From assembly GCF_900187375.1 (NCBI RefSeq), contig NZ_FYEW01000002.1, positions 496,001 through 560,000 of the forward strand: a DNA stretch of 64,000 nt, in the 5' to 3' direction. A program made the translations under genes and the position numbers. The notes below the pieces were generated by a model. That model saw only the letters and a list, made by a program, of their open reading frames with translations, was not told the origin of the DNA and did not search any database. Positions 25,831-34,474 of this stretch are shown here, in pieces. The DNA comes from Hymenobacter gelipurpurascens (GTDB lineage: Bacteria; Bacteroidota; Bacteroidia; Cytophagales; Hymenobacteraceae). How positions within the stretch are numbered: position 1 is the first letter of the stretch; each line of letters opens with the position of its first letter.

Positions 25831-26019
25831 ATGCTTGAGTACGCCAAAACCATCCTGCTCAAAGTGAGCTTCGACAAAATCTTGTTCGAAAAGGAATTGC
25901 GTAAGGCCCTGCGGATGTTGGTTCCGATGGAATTATCGGAGCTGAAATCCTGGTGCTACCAGCAATTCTCGAAGGTGTACAGCCGCATTTTGAACCGCGT
26001 GTTTGTGCAGACGGCGTAG
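25831..26019 (+). CDS. conserved-looking small helical protein, 62 residues
   Basis: Starts at ATG 25831 (MLEYAKTILLKVSFDKILF); a TTG at 25813 is a less likely start. Predominantly amphipathic helix with charged and leucine residues, ELRKALRMLVPMELSEL, then SWCYQQFSKVYSRILNRVF; one cysteine; no signal or membrane segment. It resembles short hypothetical proteins I associate with Hymenobacter and relatives, but I cannot name a function. The gene has its own promoter and an unusually long structured terminator, which suggests strong, independent expression. Confidence 0.65.
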   Translation: MLEYAKTILLKVSFDKILFEKELRKALRMLVPMELSELKSWCYQQFSKVYSRILNRVFVQTA

Positions 26020-26048
26020 GGCTTCAGCAAAGCTCTACCAACAACCGG

Positions 26049-26112
26049 CCCCCGTCCGGTTCGCTCCAGTTGCCACGGCAGCTCTGGGCGAACCGGACGG
26101 GGGTTCCGTTTT
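26049..26112 (+). terminator. long structured terminator
   Basis: Arms 26049-26064 and 26088-26103 pair perfectly for 16 bp (CCCCCGTCCGGTTCGC on the left). The 23-base loop holds CCAG...CTGG that can pair again. A short T run follows. Confidence 0.85.
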
Positions 26113-26130
26113 TCAGATGCTTTCGGGACA

Positions 26131-26140
26131 GGCCTAGGCC
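26131..26140. repeat. GGCCTAGGCC palindrome
   Basis: Full core between the small helical gene and the queG stop, followed by ACTT as in the extended motif. Confidence 0.9.
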
Positions 26141-26144
26141 ACTT

Positions 26145-27098
26145 CTACAACGTCCTATCGGGCACATCCTCGCCCGTCACGAACTTGATGTTGCGCGTGA
26201 GGCCCGCGTAGCCCGTACGCTTCACCGCCGACTGCCGAAATAGCTCCGAGAACAACTCGTGCGTGATTTCGCGCCAGTCGCCGGCCGTGAGGTCCTTGAG
26301 GCCAGGGTGGGCGTTGAACTGCGGCTCCTGGTGGGGCTTCGAGAAGCGGTTCCAGGGGCACACGTCCTGGCAGATGTCGCAGCCGAACACCCAGTTCCCA
26401 AATTTGCCTTCTACTTCCCGCGGTATCTGGTCCTTCAGCTCAATGGTGAAGTAGCTGATGCACTTGCTGCCATCGACGACGTAGGGCTCCGTGATGGCCT
26501 GGGTCGGGCAAGCGTCCATACACTTGGTGCAGGTGCCGCAGTAGTCCTTAATGGGACCGTCGTAGGCCAGTTCTACATCCACGATCAGTTCGGCAATGAA
26601 GAAGAACGAGCCTACGCCGGGCCGGATGAGGTTGCTATTCTTACCTACCCAACCTAGGCCACTCTTCTTGGCCCACGCCTTATCCATCACCGGCGCCGAA
26701 TCCACGAAGCACCGCCCGCCTACCTCTCCTATCTCCTCCTGCATATCATGTAGCAGGGTCTTGAGCTTGTCTTTAATGACGAAGTGGTAGTCGCGGCCGT
26801 AGGCGTATTTGCTGACTTTGAGCGTGTCGTCGGGCTGCTGGGTTTCTTCGGGCGGGTAGTAGTTGAGCAGCAGCGAAATCACCGACTTGGCCCCATCTAC
26901 CAGCAGGCGCGGGTCAAGGCGCTTATCGAAGTGGTTGGCCATGTAGGCCATCTGCCCGTGCATCTGGCCATTCAGCCAGTTCTCCAGCCGCGGCGCTTCT
27001 TCCTCCAGAAAGTCCGCCTTCGAGATACCGCAGTACATAAAGCCCAGCTCCGCCGCGCGGCGCTTAATGAAAGCAGTATAATGAGCGGTGGGAAGCAT
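26145..27098 (-). CDS. queG: epoxyqueuosine reductase
   Basis: Reduces epoxyqueuosine to queuosine in tRNA wobble positions, using cobalamin and two [4Fe-4S] clusters. 317 residues, somewhat shorter than forms with a C-terminal HEAT extension. Seen: [16 protein letters not shown] at the N-terminus, [18 protein letters not shown] with the catalytic Asp, and two ferredoxin-type sites, [15 protein letters not shown] and [11 protein letters not shown]. Start ATG 27098 fits the family and a -7 box lies just upstream. No other queuosine gene is near. Confidence 0.95.
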   Translation of the reverse strand: MLPTAHYTAFIKRRAAELGFMYCGISKADFLEEEAPRLENWLNGQMHGQMAYMANHFDKRLDPRLLVDGAKSVISLLLNYYPPEETQQPDDTLKVSKYAYGRDYHFVIKDKLKTLLHDMQEEIGEVGGRCFVDSAPVMDKAWAKKSGLGWVGKNSNLIRPGVGSFFFIAELIVDVELAYDGPIKDYCGTCTKCMDACPTQAITEPYVVDGSKCISYFTIELKDQIPREVEGKFGNWVFGCDICQDVCPWNRFSKPHQEPQFNAHPGLKDLTAGDWREITHELFSELFRQSAVKRTGYAGLTRNIKFVTGEDVPDRTL

Positions 27099-27120
27099 GG
27101 TACTATCGGCGGGCTATCTA

Positions 27121-27128
27121 CAAAAATA
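27121..27128 (-). promoter_or_regulatory. -7 box of queG
   Basis: Minus strand TATTTTTG, consensus match, about 23 bases before the start codon and directly beside the REP-like repeat. Confidence 0.5.
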
Positions 27129-27227
27129 CGTCATCCTGAGCAGAGCGAAGGAACTTATAACAACTGAACGACTGGCCTAGCCTCTCGTGCTTACGTTATA
27201 AGATCCTTCGCTCTGCTCAGGATGACG
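27129..27227. repeat. REP-like inverted repeat 1
   Basis: Arms 27129-27161 and 27195-27227 (33 bp) pair with one mismatch around a 33-base loop. Core CGTCATCCTGAGCAGAGCG followed by AAGGATC, a repeat type seen between genes in many Bacteroidota and elsewhere. Lies between ruvB end and queG start. Confidence 0.9.
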
Positions 27228-27251
27228 ATCTTTTACTATGGCTTTAGTTCT

Positions 27252-27261
27252 GGCCTAGGCC
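27252..27261. repeat. GGCCTAGGCC palindrome at ruvB 3' end
   Basis: Full core overlapping the last base of the ruvB stop codon, which itself is a TAG in the sequence GAGTAGGCC. Confidence 0.9.
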
Positions 27262-28304
27262 TACTCGAACAAGTCGCCGGCTACATTACCGCGCAGGTGC
27301 TGGGGCATGGGGCGGCCGAGGTGCTTGTACGCGTTTTCCGTAGCCTCGCGGCCGCGGCTGGTGCGCTTGATAAAGCCTTCCTGAATCAGGAATGGCTCGT
27401 ACACTTCCTCGATTGTTTCAGCCTCATCGCCGCAAGCCGTGGCGATGGTGGATAGGCCTACGGGGCCGCCTTTGAACTTATCGATGATGGTGGTCAGGAT
27501 GCGGATGTCCATTTCGTCGAGGCCGTTCTGGTCTACGTCCAAGGCGTTCAGGGCGAAGTGGGCAATGTCCTGCGTGATAGTGCCGGTACCTTTGATCTGG
27601 GCAAAGTCGCGGGTACGACGCAGCAGATTGTTGGCGATACGCGGCGTACCGCGCGAGCGGCGGGCAATTTCAAAGGCCGCGTCGTCGTAAATCGGGGTAC
27701 CCAGAATCTCAGCCGAGCGCTTCACGATACTAGTCAGCAGCTTGGAATCATAATACTCCAAACGGGAGCTGATACCGAAACGCGCCCGTAGCGGTGAAGT
27801 GAGCATGCCGGAGCGCGTGGTGGCGCCAATCAGCGTGAAGGGCGACAGCGAAATCTGCACGGAACGCGCATTCGGACCCGAATCGAGCATGATGTCGATG
27901 CGGTAGTCCTCCATGGCCGAGTACAGGTACTCTTCCACCACCGGGTTCAGGCGGTGAATCTCATCAATGAAGAGCACGTCATTCGGCTCCAAGTTGGTGA
28001 GCAGGCCGGCCAGGTCGGAAGGCTTGTCGAGCACCGGGCCGCTGGTCATTTTAATGCCAGCTTCCAGCTCGTTAGCGATGATGTGCGAAAGCGTGGTTTT
28101 GCCCAGGCCGGGAGGTCCGTGCAGCAACACGTGATCGAGGGCCTCGCCGCGGTGTTTGGCGGCCGCCACGAATACTTTCAGGTTCTCGACCACCTTGCCC
28201 TGCCCCGTGAAGTCATCGAAGGAAAGCGGGCGCAAGGCCTTGTCAATGTCTTTGTCGGTGGCGTCGAAGTGTTCGTTACCACCCGTCATATACGGTTCGC
28301 GCAT
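27261..28304 (-). CDS. ruvB: Holliday junction branch-migration helicase RuvB
   Basis: AAA+ motor that, with RuvA, moves Holliday junctions in recombination and repair. 347 residues. Seen: [18 protein letters not shown], Walker [18 protein letters not shown], Walker [10 protein letters not shown], sensor [17 protein letters not shown] with the arginine finger, and the winged-helix C-terminus [15 protein letters not shown] to [15 protein letters not shown] second in-frame ATG at 28289 (MTGGNEHFD) could be the true start. Stop TAG lies in the iterated motif. ruvA/C are not nearby. Confidence 0.97.
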   Translation of the reverse strand: MREPYMTGGNEHFDATDKDIDKALRPLSFDDFTGQGKVVENLKVFVAAAKHRGEALDHVLLHGPPGLGKTTLSHIIANELEAGIKMTSGPVLDKPSDLAGLLTNLEPNDVLFIDEIHRLNPVVEEYLYSAMEDYRIDIMLDSGPNARSVQISLSPFTLIGATTRSGMLTSPLRARFGISSRLEYYDSKLLTSIVKRSAEILGTPIYDDAAFEIARRSRGTPRIANNLLRRTRDFAQIKGTGTITQDIAHFALNALDVDQNGLDEMDIRILTTIIDKFKGGPVGLSTIATACGDEAETIEEVYEPFLIQEGFIKRTSRGREATENAYKHLGRPMPQHLRGNVAGDLFE

Positions 28305-28529
28305 AAGCGTAAGTCGGTTCTGTGTGTGTCGAAAGGTAACACCCGAAGCACCGGGTTTGTGCCTTTTTTAGCAAAAAATATTGTCCAATAGCTATTTAAA
28401 CTAATATCATTAGCAATAGTGGTTTTTAGCTCAACTGCAATGCCTGTAAGAATAGGCTCGATGGCTTGCTTTGTCTATTTTAAGCGGCTGATTCGCTTTC
28501 TAAGCCTGCACATGCTTACTTTTTTCCTG

Positions 28530-29207
28530 ATGCGTCGTCTGTTGTTCTTTTTGGTTTTGCTGGCTGTTTCTTTCCGGGTTTCGGCACAATCAGTAACGCC
28601 GCGCCTCATGCCTACTGAACGGCTGCTGCTGAAACTGGCACCGCTCACTCTCTTTGATCCTAATACCAGCGCATTGCTCTTGGGCGTGGAGTTTCGGCCG
28701 GTGCCGCGCGTTGGGTTGGAGCTGGATTATGGCTTCCGGTTTACGCCTTTGCGGGTATTCAATTGGAACATCAAGAAAGAAAATATGCGCTACCAGAAGT
28801 TTAAAGCTGAAGGTCGCTTTTACTTCCCGCGCACCGAGCAAAAACAATGGTACATAGCGGCCGAAGGCTTTTATGTGCCCGAGGAATATGACCTGCGCAA
28901 CAGCAACTTCTACCGCAACGGCGAGTTCCGCGCCTACGAGCAGGCCCACATCGAAAAAACGATTGAAGGCGGCGCCCTGAAAGCCGGCATGATGCGCCGC
29001 CTGGGTCAGCGTTTCTGGCTGGATGCGGCCCTGGGCCTGGGCTTCCGGCGCATTGAAACCGTGTATACTACCCAAAACGAGCGCGCCGGCGACTACCTCT
29101 ACGATGCGCCGGAGCAGAACTTTCTGAGCAAAACACCCGACCCTGGCGTGAAGAAAACCGTGCATCCTGCCCTAGCATTACGGGTGGCCTACAGCATCCT
29201 GAAGTAG
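28530..29207 (+). CDS. DUF3575-like exported beta-barrel protein
   Basis: 225 residues from ATG 28530; two earlier starts (28419, 28512) give an unlikely basic extension. Signal peptide MRRLLFFLVLLAVSFRVSAQ. The rest alternates short strands: LLLKLAPLTLFDPNTSALLL, GVEFRPVPRVGLELDYGFRF, AEGFYVPEEYDL, LDAALGLGFRRIE. It resembles DUF3575-type small outer-membrane barrels, several of which lie in fimbria or surface operons; none is adjacent. Family call is moderate, function unknown. Confidence 0.65.
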   Translation: MRRLLFFLVLLAVSFRVSAQSVTPRLMPTERLLLKLAPLTLFDPNTSALLLGVEFRPVPRVGLELDYGFRFTPLRVFNWNIKKENMRYQKFKAEGRFYFPRTEQKQWYIAAEGFYVPEEYDLRNSNFYRNGEFRAYEQAHIEKTIEGGALKAGMMRRLGQRFWLDAALGLGFRRIETVYTTQNERAGDYLYDAPEQNFLSKTPDPGVKKTVHPALALRVAYSILK

Positions 29208-29312
29208 TAAAAGAGTGGCCTAGACTGGCAGAACAGCTTTTTGGCTTTACGCAAGCGTCAGTAGCTCCCTAACTGTCGGCCCGTAACTTGCGCCTCCATC
29301 AGTTTCTGTTGC

Positions 29313-30293
29313 ATGCCCTCATCCGCTTCCCCTTCCTGGCTCGATACCCTTCCGCTTGATTTCTACGACCAGCTGGCGCACTGCCTGAGCCTGCACGGCA
29401 TGGCGGCCGCCGAGCTGCTTAGCCGCCCGGCCACAGCCCTCACGCAGCAACTGACGGACCTGACTGGCCTACGCTCCGCAGATGTGCAGCGGCTTAACGA
29501 AATTCAGAACCATGAGCAGCTGCTGGCAGCGCTCCGCACCGAGCCGCTGGCGTTGTATCATCTGCTGCTGTTGGGCCGACTCACCCTGGAAACGTCGTTG
29601 GCGACGCCTGTACTGGCCTATGTGCAGCAACAGATGACCATTTCAGAAGAGCAGTTGCACACCCTGAACAACTATTGCCTGGAGCTCAGCGGCGCTTTCC
29701 TGACGACATTGGAAGAGCATTTGCCTGCTCCGGCGGGGGCGGCTTCCCTAGGCCTGCATCGGCTGCGAGTGGAGGAAATTTTCGCCGAGTACGTGGCTCA
29801 GATACCCGTGCCGGTGCCGCCAGCGGCTAACCTGCGCCTGACGGAGCCGCAGCTGCAGATGCTGCGCCTCTCGCTACTGTTGGTACATAGCCTGCCCCAA
29901 GCCGCCGACCACCCATTTATGCGTGCCGTAGGCCAGTTCAAGAACCTGCAGCCCGAAGCGCTGGAGCCGCTGCTGGAGCATTTGGGCCGGGCTCACGCAC
30001 AGGAGCAGCTTACCCTCACTATGCCCGAGCTGATTCAGCTGTACCAGGGCATGCAGGTGTGCGGGATGGTGTTCGTATCGGATGTGATGGCGCGCATTGG
30101 CCTGGAAGAGCTTTTTCCGACGCTGCCCGCCGATGCCGACGCCGCTACCACCGAAGCCGCGCCCGCCAGCCACCGCCAGGCCGTGGGCGAAATGGTGACC
30201 GGTTTCACGCGCTGGGTGCAGCATACCTTCCCCGATTCGCCCGAAATTGCGCAAGCTCGCGAGGAAGTGTTGGCCCTGGCCGATTTGCTGTAG
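29313..30293 (+). CDS. hypothetical helical protein
   Basis: 326 residues, leucine- and alanine-rich, apparently all helical, no signal peptide or membrane segment. Examples: LPLDFYDQLAHCLSLHGMAA, LRTEPLALYHLLLLGRLTLE, RLSLLLVHSLPQAADHP. No known domain recognised. Coding is supported by regular codon use over a long frame and a stop TAG in the TAGGCCAGT motif shared by other genes of this genome. Alone between two convergent or divergent neighbours. Confidence 0.6.
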   Translation: MPSSASPSWLDTLPLDFYDQLAHCLSLHGMAAAELLSRPATALTQQLTDLTGLRSADVQRLNEIQNHEQLLAALRTEPLALYHLLLLGRLTLETSLATPVLAYVQQQMTISEEQLHTLNNYCLELSGAFLTTLEEHLPAPAGAASLGLHRLRVEEIFAEYVAQIPVPVPPAANLRLTEPQLQMLRLSLLLVHSLPQAADHPFMRAVGQFKNLQPEALEPLLEHLGRAHAQEQLTLTMPELIQLYQGMQVCGMVFVSDVMARIGLEELFPTLPADADAATTEAAPASHRQAVGEMVTGFTRWVQHTFPDSPEIAQAREEVLALADLL

Positions 30294-30309
30294 GCCAGTA
30301 GAAAGTGGC

Positions 30310-30645
30310 CTAGGCGCGCTCCAGCAGCACTTCTATCTCCAGATGCAGCCACTCGTCTTCCCAGGCTTTGTGCGTGAGTCGGGCCGCTACGGGGTAGCCC
30401 GCATCGAGTAGGCGCGCCACGGTTTCGTTGCGGCCTTCGGGCAGGTAGCCGAGCCAGAAGGCGTCGGGGCCGGCAGTGTACACCCGCACAGCCCAGTCGT
30501 CGTAGGCACTGTCAGCTTCGCGCTGCAGCATCAGCGGCTGATTGGGCTGCAACTGCGGCTCCAGTTCCCGTAGGCCAGTACGGTGGGTAGTACCGGCCAC
30601 CAGACATTCAAGCAAAACCAAAGACTCGGGCGTAGACGTGGACAT
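30310..30645 (-). CDS. HIRAN domain protein
   Basis: 111 residues from ATG 30645 (MSTSTPESLV); the frame upstream is not conserved. The HIRAN domain, which in eukaryotic HLTF binds 3' DNA ends, is visible as CLVAGTTHRTGL, QPLMLQREADSAYDDWAV, FWLGYLPEGRNETVARLLDAG. Stand-alone bacterial HIRAN proteins are common but uncharacterised; a role at damaged or stalled DNA is plausible by analogy only. Stop is a TAG inside GGCCTAG. Confidence 0.8.
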   Translation of the reverse strand: MSTSTPESLVLLECLVAGTTHRTGLRELEPQLQPNQPLMLQREADSAYDDWAVRVYTAGPDAFWLGYLPEGRNETVARLLDAGYPVAARLTHKAWEDEWLHLEIEVLLERA

Positions 30646-30772
30646 AGGGTGCAAGTGAAGATTGAGGCCGTAAAATACGCCTACTCGCCACAATTTCTTC
30701 GTCGGCCTGTTCTAGGCCACTCTAGGCCCCGCTGCACAACCTATTTTCGCGGTCAAAGTACCTGTGTGTTCT

Positions 30773-31234
30773 ATGTATAGCAAAACGGAAGTCACCCAAC
30801 TACGCCAGGCCTTCTGGACCACCTTTGGGCAGTATATGCAGCCAGTGCCTTCGGCCGAAGGCGTACCCACCAACTGGATTAACTACAAAACCGGCCTCAA
30901 GCACGTGTACTTCCGCCTGCACGCCGACGGCCGCCACGCCACCATCGGCATCGAGCTGACGCATCCTGACTCCGATATCAGGGAGCTGTTTTTCGAGCAG
31001 TTTGAGGCACTGAAGTTGGTGCTGCACGAAACTGTAGGAGAGCAGTGGATCTGGGAGCCCGCTGCGGAAGATGCCAACGGCCACTCCATCAGCCGGATTT
31101 ACCAAGAGCTGCGCCCTGCCAACCTGTTCAGCCGCGACGACTGGCCTAGGCTCATCTCCTTCTTCAAACCCCGCCTGATAGCCCTGGATGAGTTCTGGAG
31201 CACGGCCCAATACGCGTTTGATGAGTTGCGTTAG
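30773..31234 (+). CDS. DUF4268 protein
   Basis: 153 residues from ATG 30773 (MYSKTEVTQLRQAFWTTFGQ). It has the DUF4268 signature: an aromatic-rich start, KTGLKHVYFRLHADGRHATIGIELTH, a Glu-rich middle and WPRLISFFKPRLIALDEFW near the end. DUF4268 occurs alone or fused to nuclease-like domains; function unknown. Single gene; stop TAG in TAGGCCACT. Confidence 0.8.
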   Translation: MYSKTEVTQLRQAFWTTFGQYMQPVPSAEGVPTNWINYKTGLKHVYFRLHADGRHATIGIELTHPDSDIRELFFEQFEALKLVLHETVGEQWIWEPAAEDANGHSISRIYQELRPANLFSRDDWPRLISFFKPRLIALDEFWSTAQYAFDELR

Positions 31235-31239
31235 GCCAC

Positions 31240-31827
31240 TTAGCTAATACCCAAATCCATGGTGAAGCTATCCGTAAGCAGAATTTTGGGTACACCAATG
31301 CCGCAATTATCTGCAGTGATACCTACTACTACCCGTTGCACCTCGTACAGACTCGTGGGCTCAGAAAGCAACTGCTGGTAGTTTTCAGAAAGCAGCCAGT
31401 CTACTAGGTCATCCAGGGTGTAATCTGTATGCTTATGTGGGCGGGCCGGAACGGTTGTGGAATGCAGCACCCGATGCCACCAGGACTTAACCTGTGTGGC
31501 TACAGGCTCTGATAGATCTGGAACCTCTAAGTCTGTATAAGTCTGAAGCTGTTGGCGTATGGCGCGCCGGTTGGGCATAGGCCACAAAGCCTGCAGAGAG
31601 GAGGCCCCGGATACTGGGTTGTTTTCATCCGTTATGCACTGGACTACCTGAGCCAGCAAAAGAGAGTGCGCATTAGTTCGTGCTGGACTGGAGTTGCAGC
31701 CAAGTTGCTGCGTAAAGTAGGCAGCAACTTTTCCCACCTGCGAGAGTCCTTCCGCTACTCGGTCAGGCACCGACAGGCCGAAGAATCTTTCAAAAGCTAC
31801 AAGCAGCTCGACTGAATCAAGTCCCAT
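31240..31827 (-). CDS. putative circularly permuted acyl carrier protein
   Basis: 195 residues. The N-terminus begins MGLDSVELLVAFERFFGLSV, matching the acyl carrier protein sequence from the phosphopantetheine site onward (Ser5 in LDSVEL) through helices II-IV (PDRVAEGLSQVGKVAAYF). The C-terminus, about 158-195, reads EVQRVVVGITADNCGIGVP then FTMDLGIS, matching helix I and the loop that precedes LGxDS in a normal carrier protein. So the two ACP parts are present in swapped order, linked by about 110 residues of unknown role. Modification by a phosphopantetheinyl transferase is inferred. Its 31853 neighbour, 25 bases upstream on the same strand, is probably co-transcribed; both genes are AT-richer than the rest. 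Confidence 0.6.
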   Translation of the reverse strand: MGLDSVELLVAFERFFGLSVPDRVAEGLSQVGKVAAYFTQQLGCNSSPARTNAHSLLLAQVVQCITDENNPVSGASSLQALWPMPNRRAIRQQLQTYTDLEVPDLSEPVATQVKSWWHRVLHSTTVPARPHKHTDYTLDDLVDWLLSENYQQLLSEPTSLYEVQRVVVGITADNCGIGVPKILLTDSFTMDLGIS

Positions 31828-31852
31828 GAATCGTTATACTATATCTGTTTAA

Positions 31853-32485
31853 TCACTCGATTACAGAATACAGTTTACCTTCTCGACGCCATCCATTTGG
31901 GCCTTTTTTATAAACCCATATGTCCCATCCATCATAGTAACTCACCGACACCACTGCGCTTTTGAAGTCGCGTGAGAACAACATTCCCCAAATCTCGAAC
32001 CTACGGTTAGAGCCGTATAGATGGAGCAGGGAGTCATAACGCTTATACTCTTCACTCGACTCCAGTCTTTTGTTATACTGGGCACCAAGTGGTGTAAGAG
32101 TATCTTTCGTAATTATATGCACCCAGTTTTGCGGGAAGCGGCCTAGTTTAAATTTAAACTCTCGAACAGCTGGCAATTGCTGTTGCATATAGAGTATATC
32201 AGCTGGCTTGAAGTAGCGAAGCAAAGAATTAAATTGATCTGTCTCTTTACCAGACAGCATAAACTTCTCAGTTTGCGTGAAATAGTATGAGTTTGGATGA
32301 GCCGATAGATATACTCTTACCCCTAACGTATCGGGCAATTGCGCAGGTACTAAAACGGATATTGGACGTAAATCTTCGACGATGGTAGAAGCAAGCTGAT
32401 ACTGCAGAGCTTCTGGCACTTTCTGTCCGTAGCAAGCACTAACTTTCCATAGCACCAGCAAACCTATCATGAGCAGGTTCTTCAT
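31853..32485 (-). CDS. hypothetical exported protein
   Basis: 210 residues from ATG 32485 (MKNLLMIGLLVLWKVSACYGQ), an export signal; the Cys at the end could be a lipobox (VSAC) or lie beside a signal-peptidase I site. The rest is polar with many Tyr/Phe: LSAHPNSYYFTQTEKF, FKLGRFPQNWVHIITKD, YDGWDIWVYKKGPNGWRREG. No domain recognised. Base composition is clearly less GC-rich than the flanks, with many A/T third positions, suggesting later gain or weak selection. Followed 25 bases later by the ACP-like gene. Confidence 0.6.
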   Translation of the reverse strand: MKNLLMIGLLVLWKVSACYGQKVPEALQYQLASTIVEDLRPISVLVPAQLPDTLGVRVYLSAHPNSYYFTQTEKFMLSGKETDQFNSLLRYFKPADILYMQQQLPAVREFKFKLGRFPQNWVHIITKDTLTPLGAQYNKRLESSEEYKRYDSLLHLYGSNRRFEIWGMLFSRDFKSAVVSVSYYDGWDIWVYKKGPNGWRREGKLYSVIE

Positions 32486-32503
32486 AGCAGTAAACATAAA
32501 TGA

Positions 32504-32535
32504 AAACGGCCGCTCTGCTTCCAGAACGGCCGTTT
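32504..32535 (-). terminator. terminator of the acyl-CoA dehydrogenase gene
   Basis: Arms AAACGGCCG and CGGCCGTTT around a 14-base loop, then TTTTCATTTA on the minus strand. Confidence 0.75.
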
Positions 32536-32555
32536 CAATGTAGTATTTCTCAAGC

Positions 32556-33788
32556 TTACTTGAACGCCTGAATACCGGTGATATCAGCACCCGTGATGAG
32601 CAGGTGGATGTCGTGGGTGCCTTCGTAGGTCACTACCGACTCCAAGTTCATCATGTGGCGCATGATGGGGTACTCGCCCGTGATGCCCATGCCGCCGTGA
32701 ATCTGCCGGGCTTCGCGGGCAATGTGCAGGGCAATTTCTACGGAGTTGCGCTTGGCCATCGAAATCTGGGCCGAGGTGGCTTTGCCTTCGTTTTTGAGCA
32801 TGCCCAGGCGCCACACCATTAGCTGGGCTTTCGTGATTTCGGTAATCATTTCGGCCAGCTTCTTCTGTTGCAGCTGGAACGAGGCAATCGGCTTACCGAA
32901 CTGCTCGCGCTGTAAGGAGTACTTCAGTGCCGACTCGTAACAGTCGATAGCCGCCCCCAACGCGCCCCAGGCAATGCCGTAGCGAGCCGAATCGAGGCAG
33001 GAGAGCGGGCCTTTGAGGCCGTCGATGTTGGGCAGGATGTTTTCTTTGGGAATGCGCACGTCCTCGAACACCAGCTCGCCGGTGGTGCTAGCGCGCAGGC
33101 TCCATTTGTTATGGATTTCGGGGGTGGTGAAACCTTCCATCCCGCGCTCCACGATAACCCCGCGAATGCGGCCGTTGTCGTCTTTGGCCCACACCACGGC
33201 CACCTGGCACTCGGGCGAGTTAGATATCCAGAGCTTCGCACCGTTCAGCAGGTAATAATCACCCATATCCTTGATATTGGTGGTCATGCCGCCGGGGTTG
33301 GAGCCGTGGTCAGGCTCCGTGAGGCCGAAGCAGCCCAGCCATTCGCCGGAAGCCAGCTTGGGCAGGAACTTGCGGCGCTGCTCCTCCGACCCGTACTGAT
33401 AGATCGGGAACATGACCAAGGAGCCCTGCACCGAAGCCGTGGAGCGCATACCGGAGTCGCCGCGCTCAATTTCCTGCATAATCAGGCCATAGCTGATGTA
33501 GTCTAGGCCACCGCCGCCGTACTCCGTAGGGATGGTAGGCCCGAACGCGCCCACTTCACCAAACTTGCGCACAATCTCGGAGGGAAAGTGCGCCTGCTGG
33601 GCCCACTGCTCGATATTAGGCGAAATTTCCTTCTTCACGAAGTCGCGGATACTCTGGCGAATGAGCTTGTGCTCTTCCGTGAGCAGGCCGTCGATGTCGT
33701 AATAATCAGTGAAGCCAGCGGCATTCAGGGAGCCTTTGTTTTGCTGTACCTGAGCCTTGGGCGAGAGAACGTCAGCTTGCGAAGACAT
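32556..33788 (-). CDS. acyl-CoA dehydrogenase, glutaryl-CoA dehydrogenase-like
   Basis: FAD enzyme oxidising an acyl-CoA at C2-C3. 410 residues from ATG 33788, supported by a -7 box at 33816. Typical domains: N-terminal helices (EEHKLIRQSIRDFVKKEISP), the middle beta domain with GCFGLTEPDHGSNPGGMTTN, and the C-terminal helical domain with SARYGIAWGALGAA, REQFGKPIASFQLQQ, HGGMGITGEYP and the catalytic Glu in YEGTHDIHLL. The sequence is closest in pattern to glutaryl-CoA dehydrogenase; substrate cannot be fixed. Confidence 0.9.
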   Translation of the reverse strand: MSSQADVLSPKAQVQQNKGSLNAAGFTDYYDIDGLLTEEHKLIRQSIRDFVKKEISPNIEQWAQQAHFPSEIVRKFGEVGAFGPTIPTEYGGGGLDYISYGLIMQEIERGDSGMRSTASVQGSLVMFPIYQYGSEEQRRKFLPKLASGEWLGCFGLTEPDHGSNPGGMTTNIKDMGDYYLLNGAKLWISNSPECQVAVVWAKDDNGRIRGVIVERGMEGFTTPEIHNKWSLRASTTGELVFEDVRIPKENILPNIDGLKGPLSCLDSARYGIAWGALGAAIDCYESALKYSLQREQFGKPIASFQLQQKKLAEMITEITKAQLMVWRLGMLKNEGKATSAQISMAKRNSVEIALHIAREARQIHGGMGITGEYPIMRHMMNLESVVTYEGTHDIHLLITGADITGIQAFK

Positions 33789-33815
33789 AGTGAAAAGTGG
33801 GTGGGGTTTACTCTC

Positions 33816-33823
33816 CAAAGATA
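33816..33823 (-). promoter_or_regulatory. -7 box of the acyl-CoA dehydrogenase gene
   Basis: Minus strand TATCTTTG, consensus match, about 28 bases before ATG 33788; it supports that start over an upstream one. Confidence 0.5.
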
Positions 33824-33878
33824 GGCATTTCAGGCAGGAAGCTCATCCCACCGGCCTGACTGGCCCAGACGCAAAAAA

Positions 33879-33906
33879 CCCTGACCAGAAAGGGGACTAG
33901 TCAGGG
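33879..33906 (+). terminator. isolated hairpin in the long gap
   Basis: CCCTGAC and GTCAGGG arms with a 14-base loop, A run before and CTTTG after. No gene ends at it, so it may be an orphan terminator or part of an RNA. Confidence 0.4.
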
Positions 33907-34474
33907 CTTTGTGGTGCGAGCTGCCAGAGTGGGAATGCCTTAGCCAAACCGGGATAAGCACCAAAAAAGACCAGGAGGCAGATTCCTGATCGGGACATGT
34001 CGAACAGAGATATCTGGCAAAGTGTGTGCCGGAAAATAGCTTTGCGCTAATTTTTATAAATAAAGTACCTTTTTACCAAATTCCTTACAAACTGTTGAGG
34101 TTAACGCTTAAAAAGCTGCTCTACTTGCCACTTCCACAACACTGACAATACGCCCACTGTTCAGCAGCTTCCGACTTACCAACGGTTTTCAGCATGCCAT
34201 AAAGTATGGCGCAAAACCTTGGCCTAGGGTCTCGCTAGGCCCGGCTCTAGGCCAGTTGAGCAACGATACGCGCAGCATAAGCTTCGCGCTACACTTTATA
34301 CAGCTCTAAAAAGCGCCGCAGTATTTCCGCTGGGTATCATGCCTAGTGAAGGCATTCCGTAGGCCACTCAGTTGCGCTGTATTACGTAAGCAAAACCACT
34401 ACTTTAGCCACCTTGCTACATAGAATTCAATTCTTTCCGTAGAACCCGGGCCCACCTCACTCCCACCACCTGCC

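Larger units (their letters stand above)
33789..34474. other. 686-base intergenic region
   Basis: Holds the promoter of the dehydrogenase (33816-33823), a hairpin at 33879-33906 (CCCTGAC / GTCAGGG), an AT-rich block near 34040-34090 with TTTTTATAAATAAAG, and several iterated-motif half sites (34221-34255, 34361). No coding frame, tRNA or obvious ncRNA seen. Why such a long gap exists is unclear. Confidence 0.6.

Noticed and set aside
33789..34474. Possible ncRNA or tRNA in the long gap
   Set aside because: No cloverleaf or known RNA motif could be recognised; only an isolated hairpin and motif half sites.
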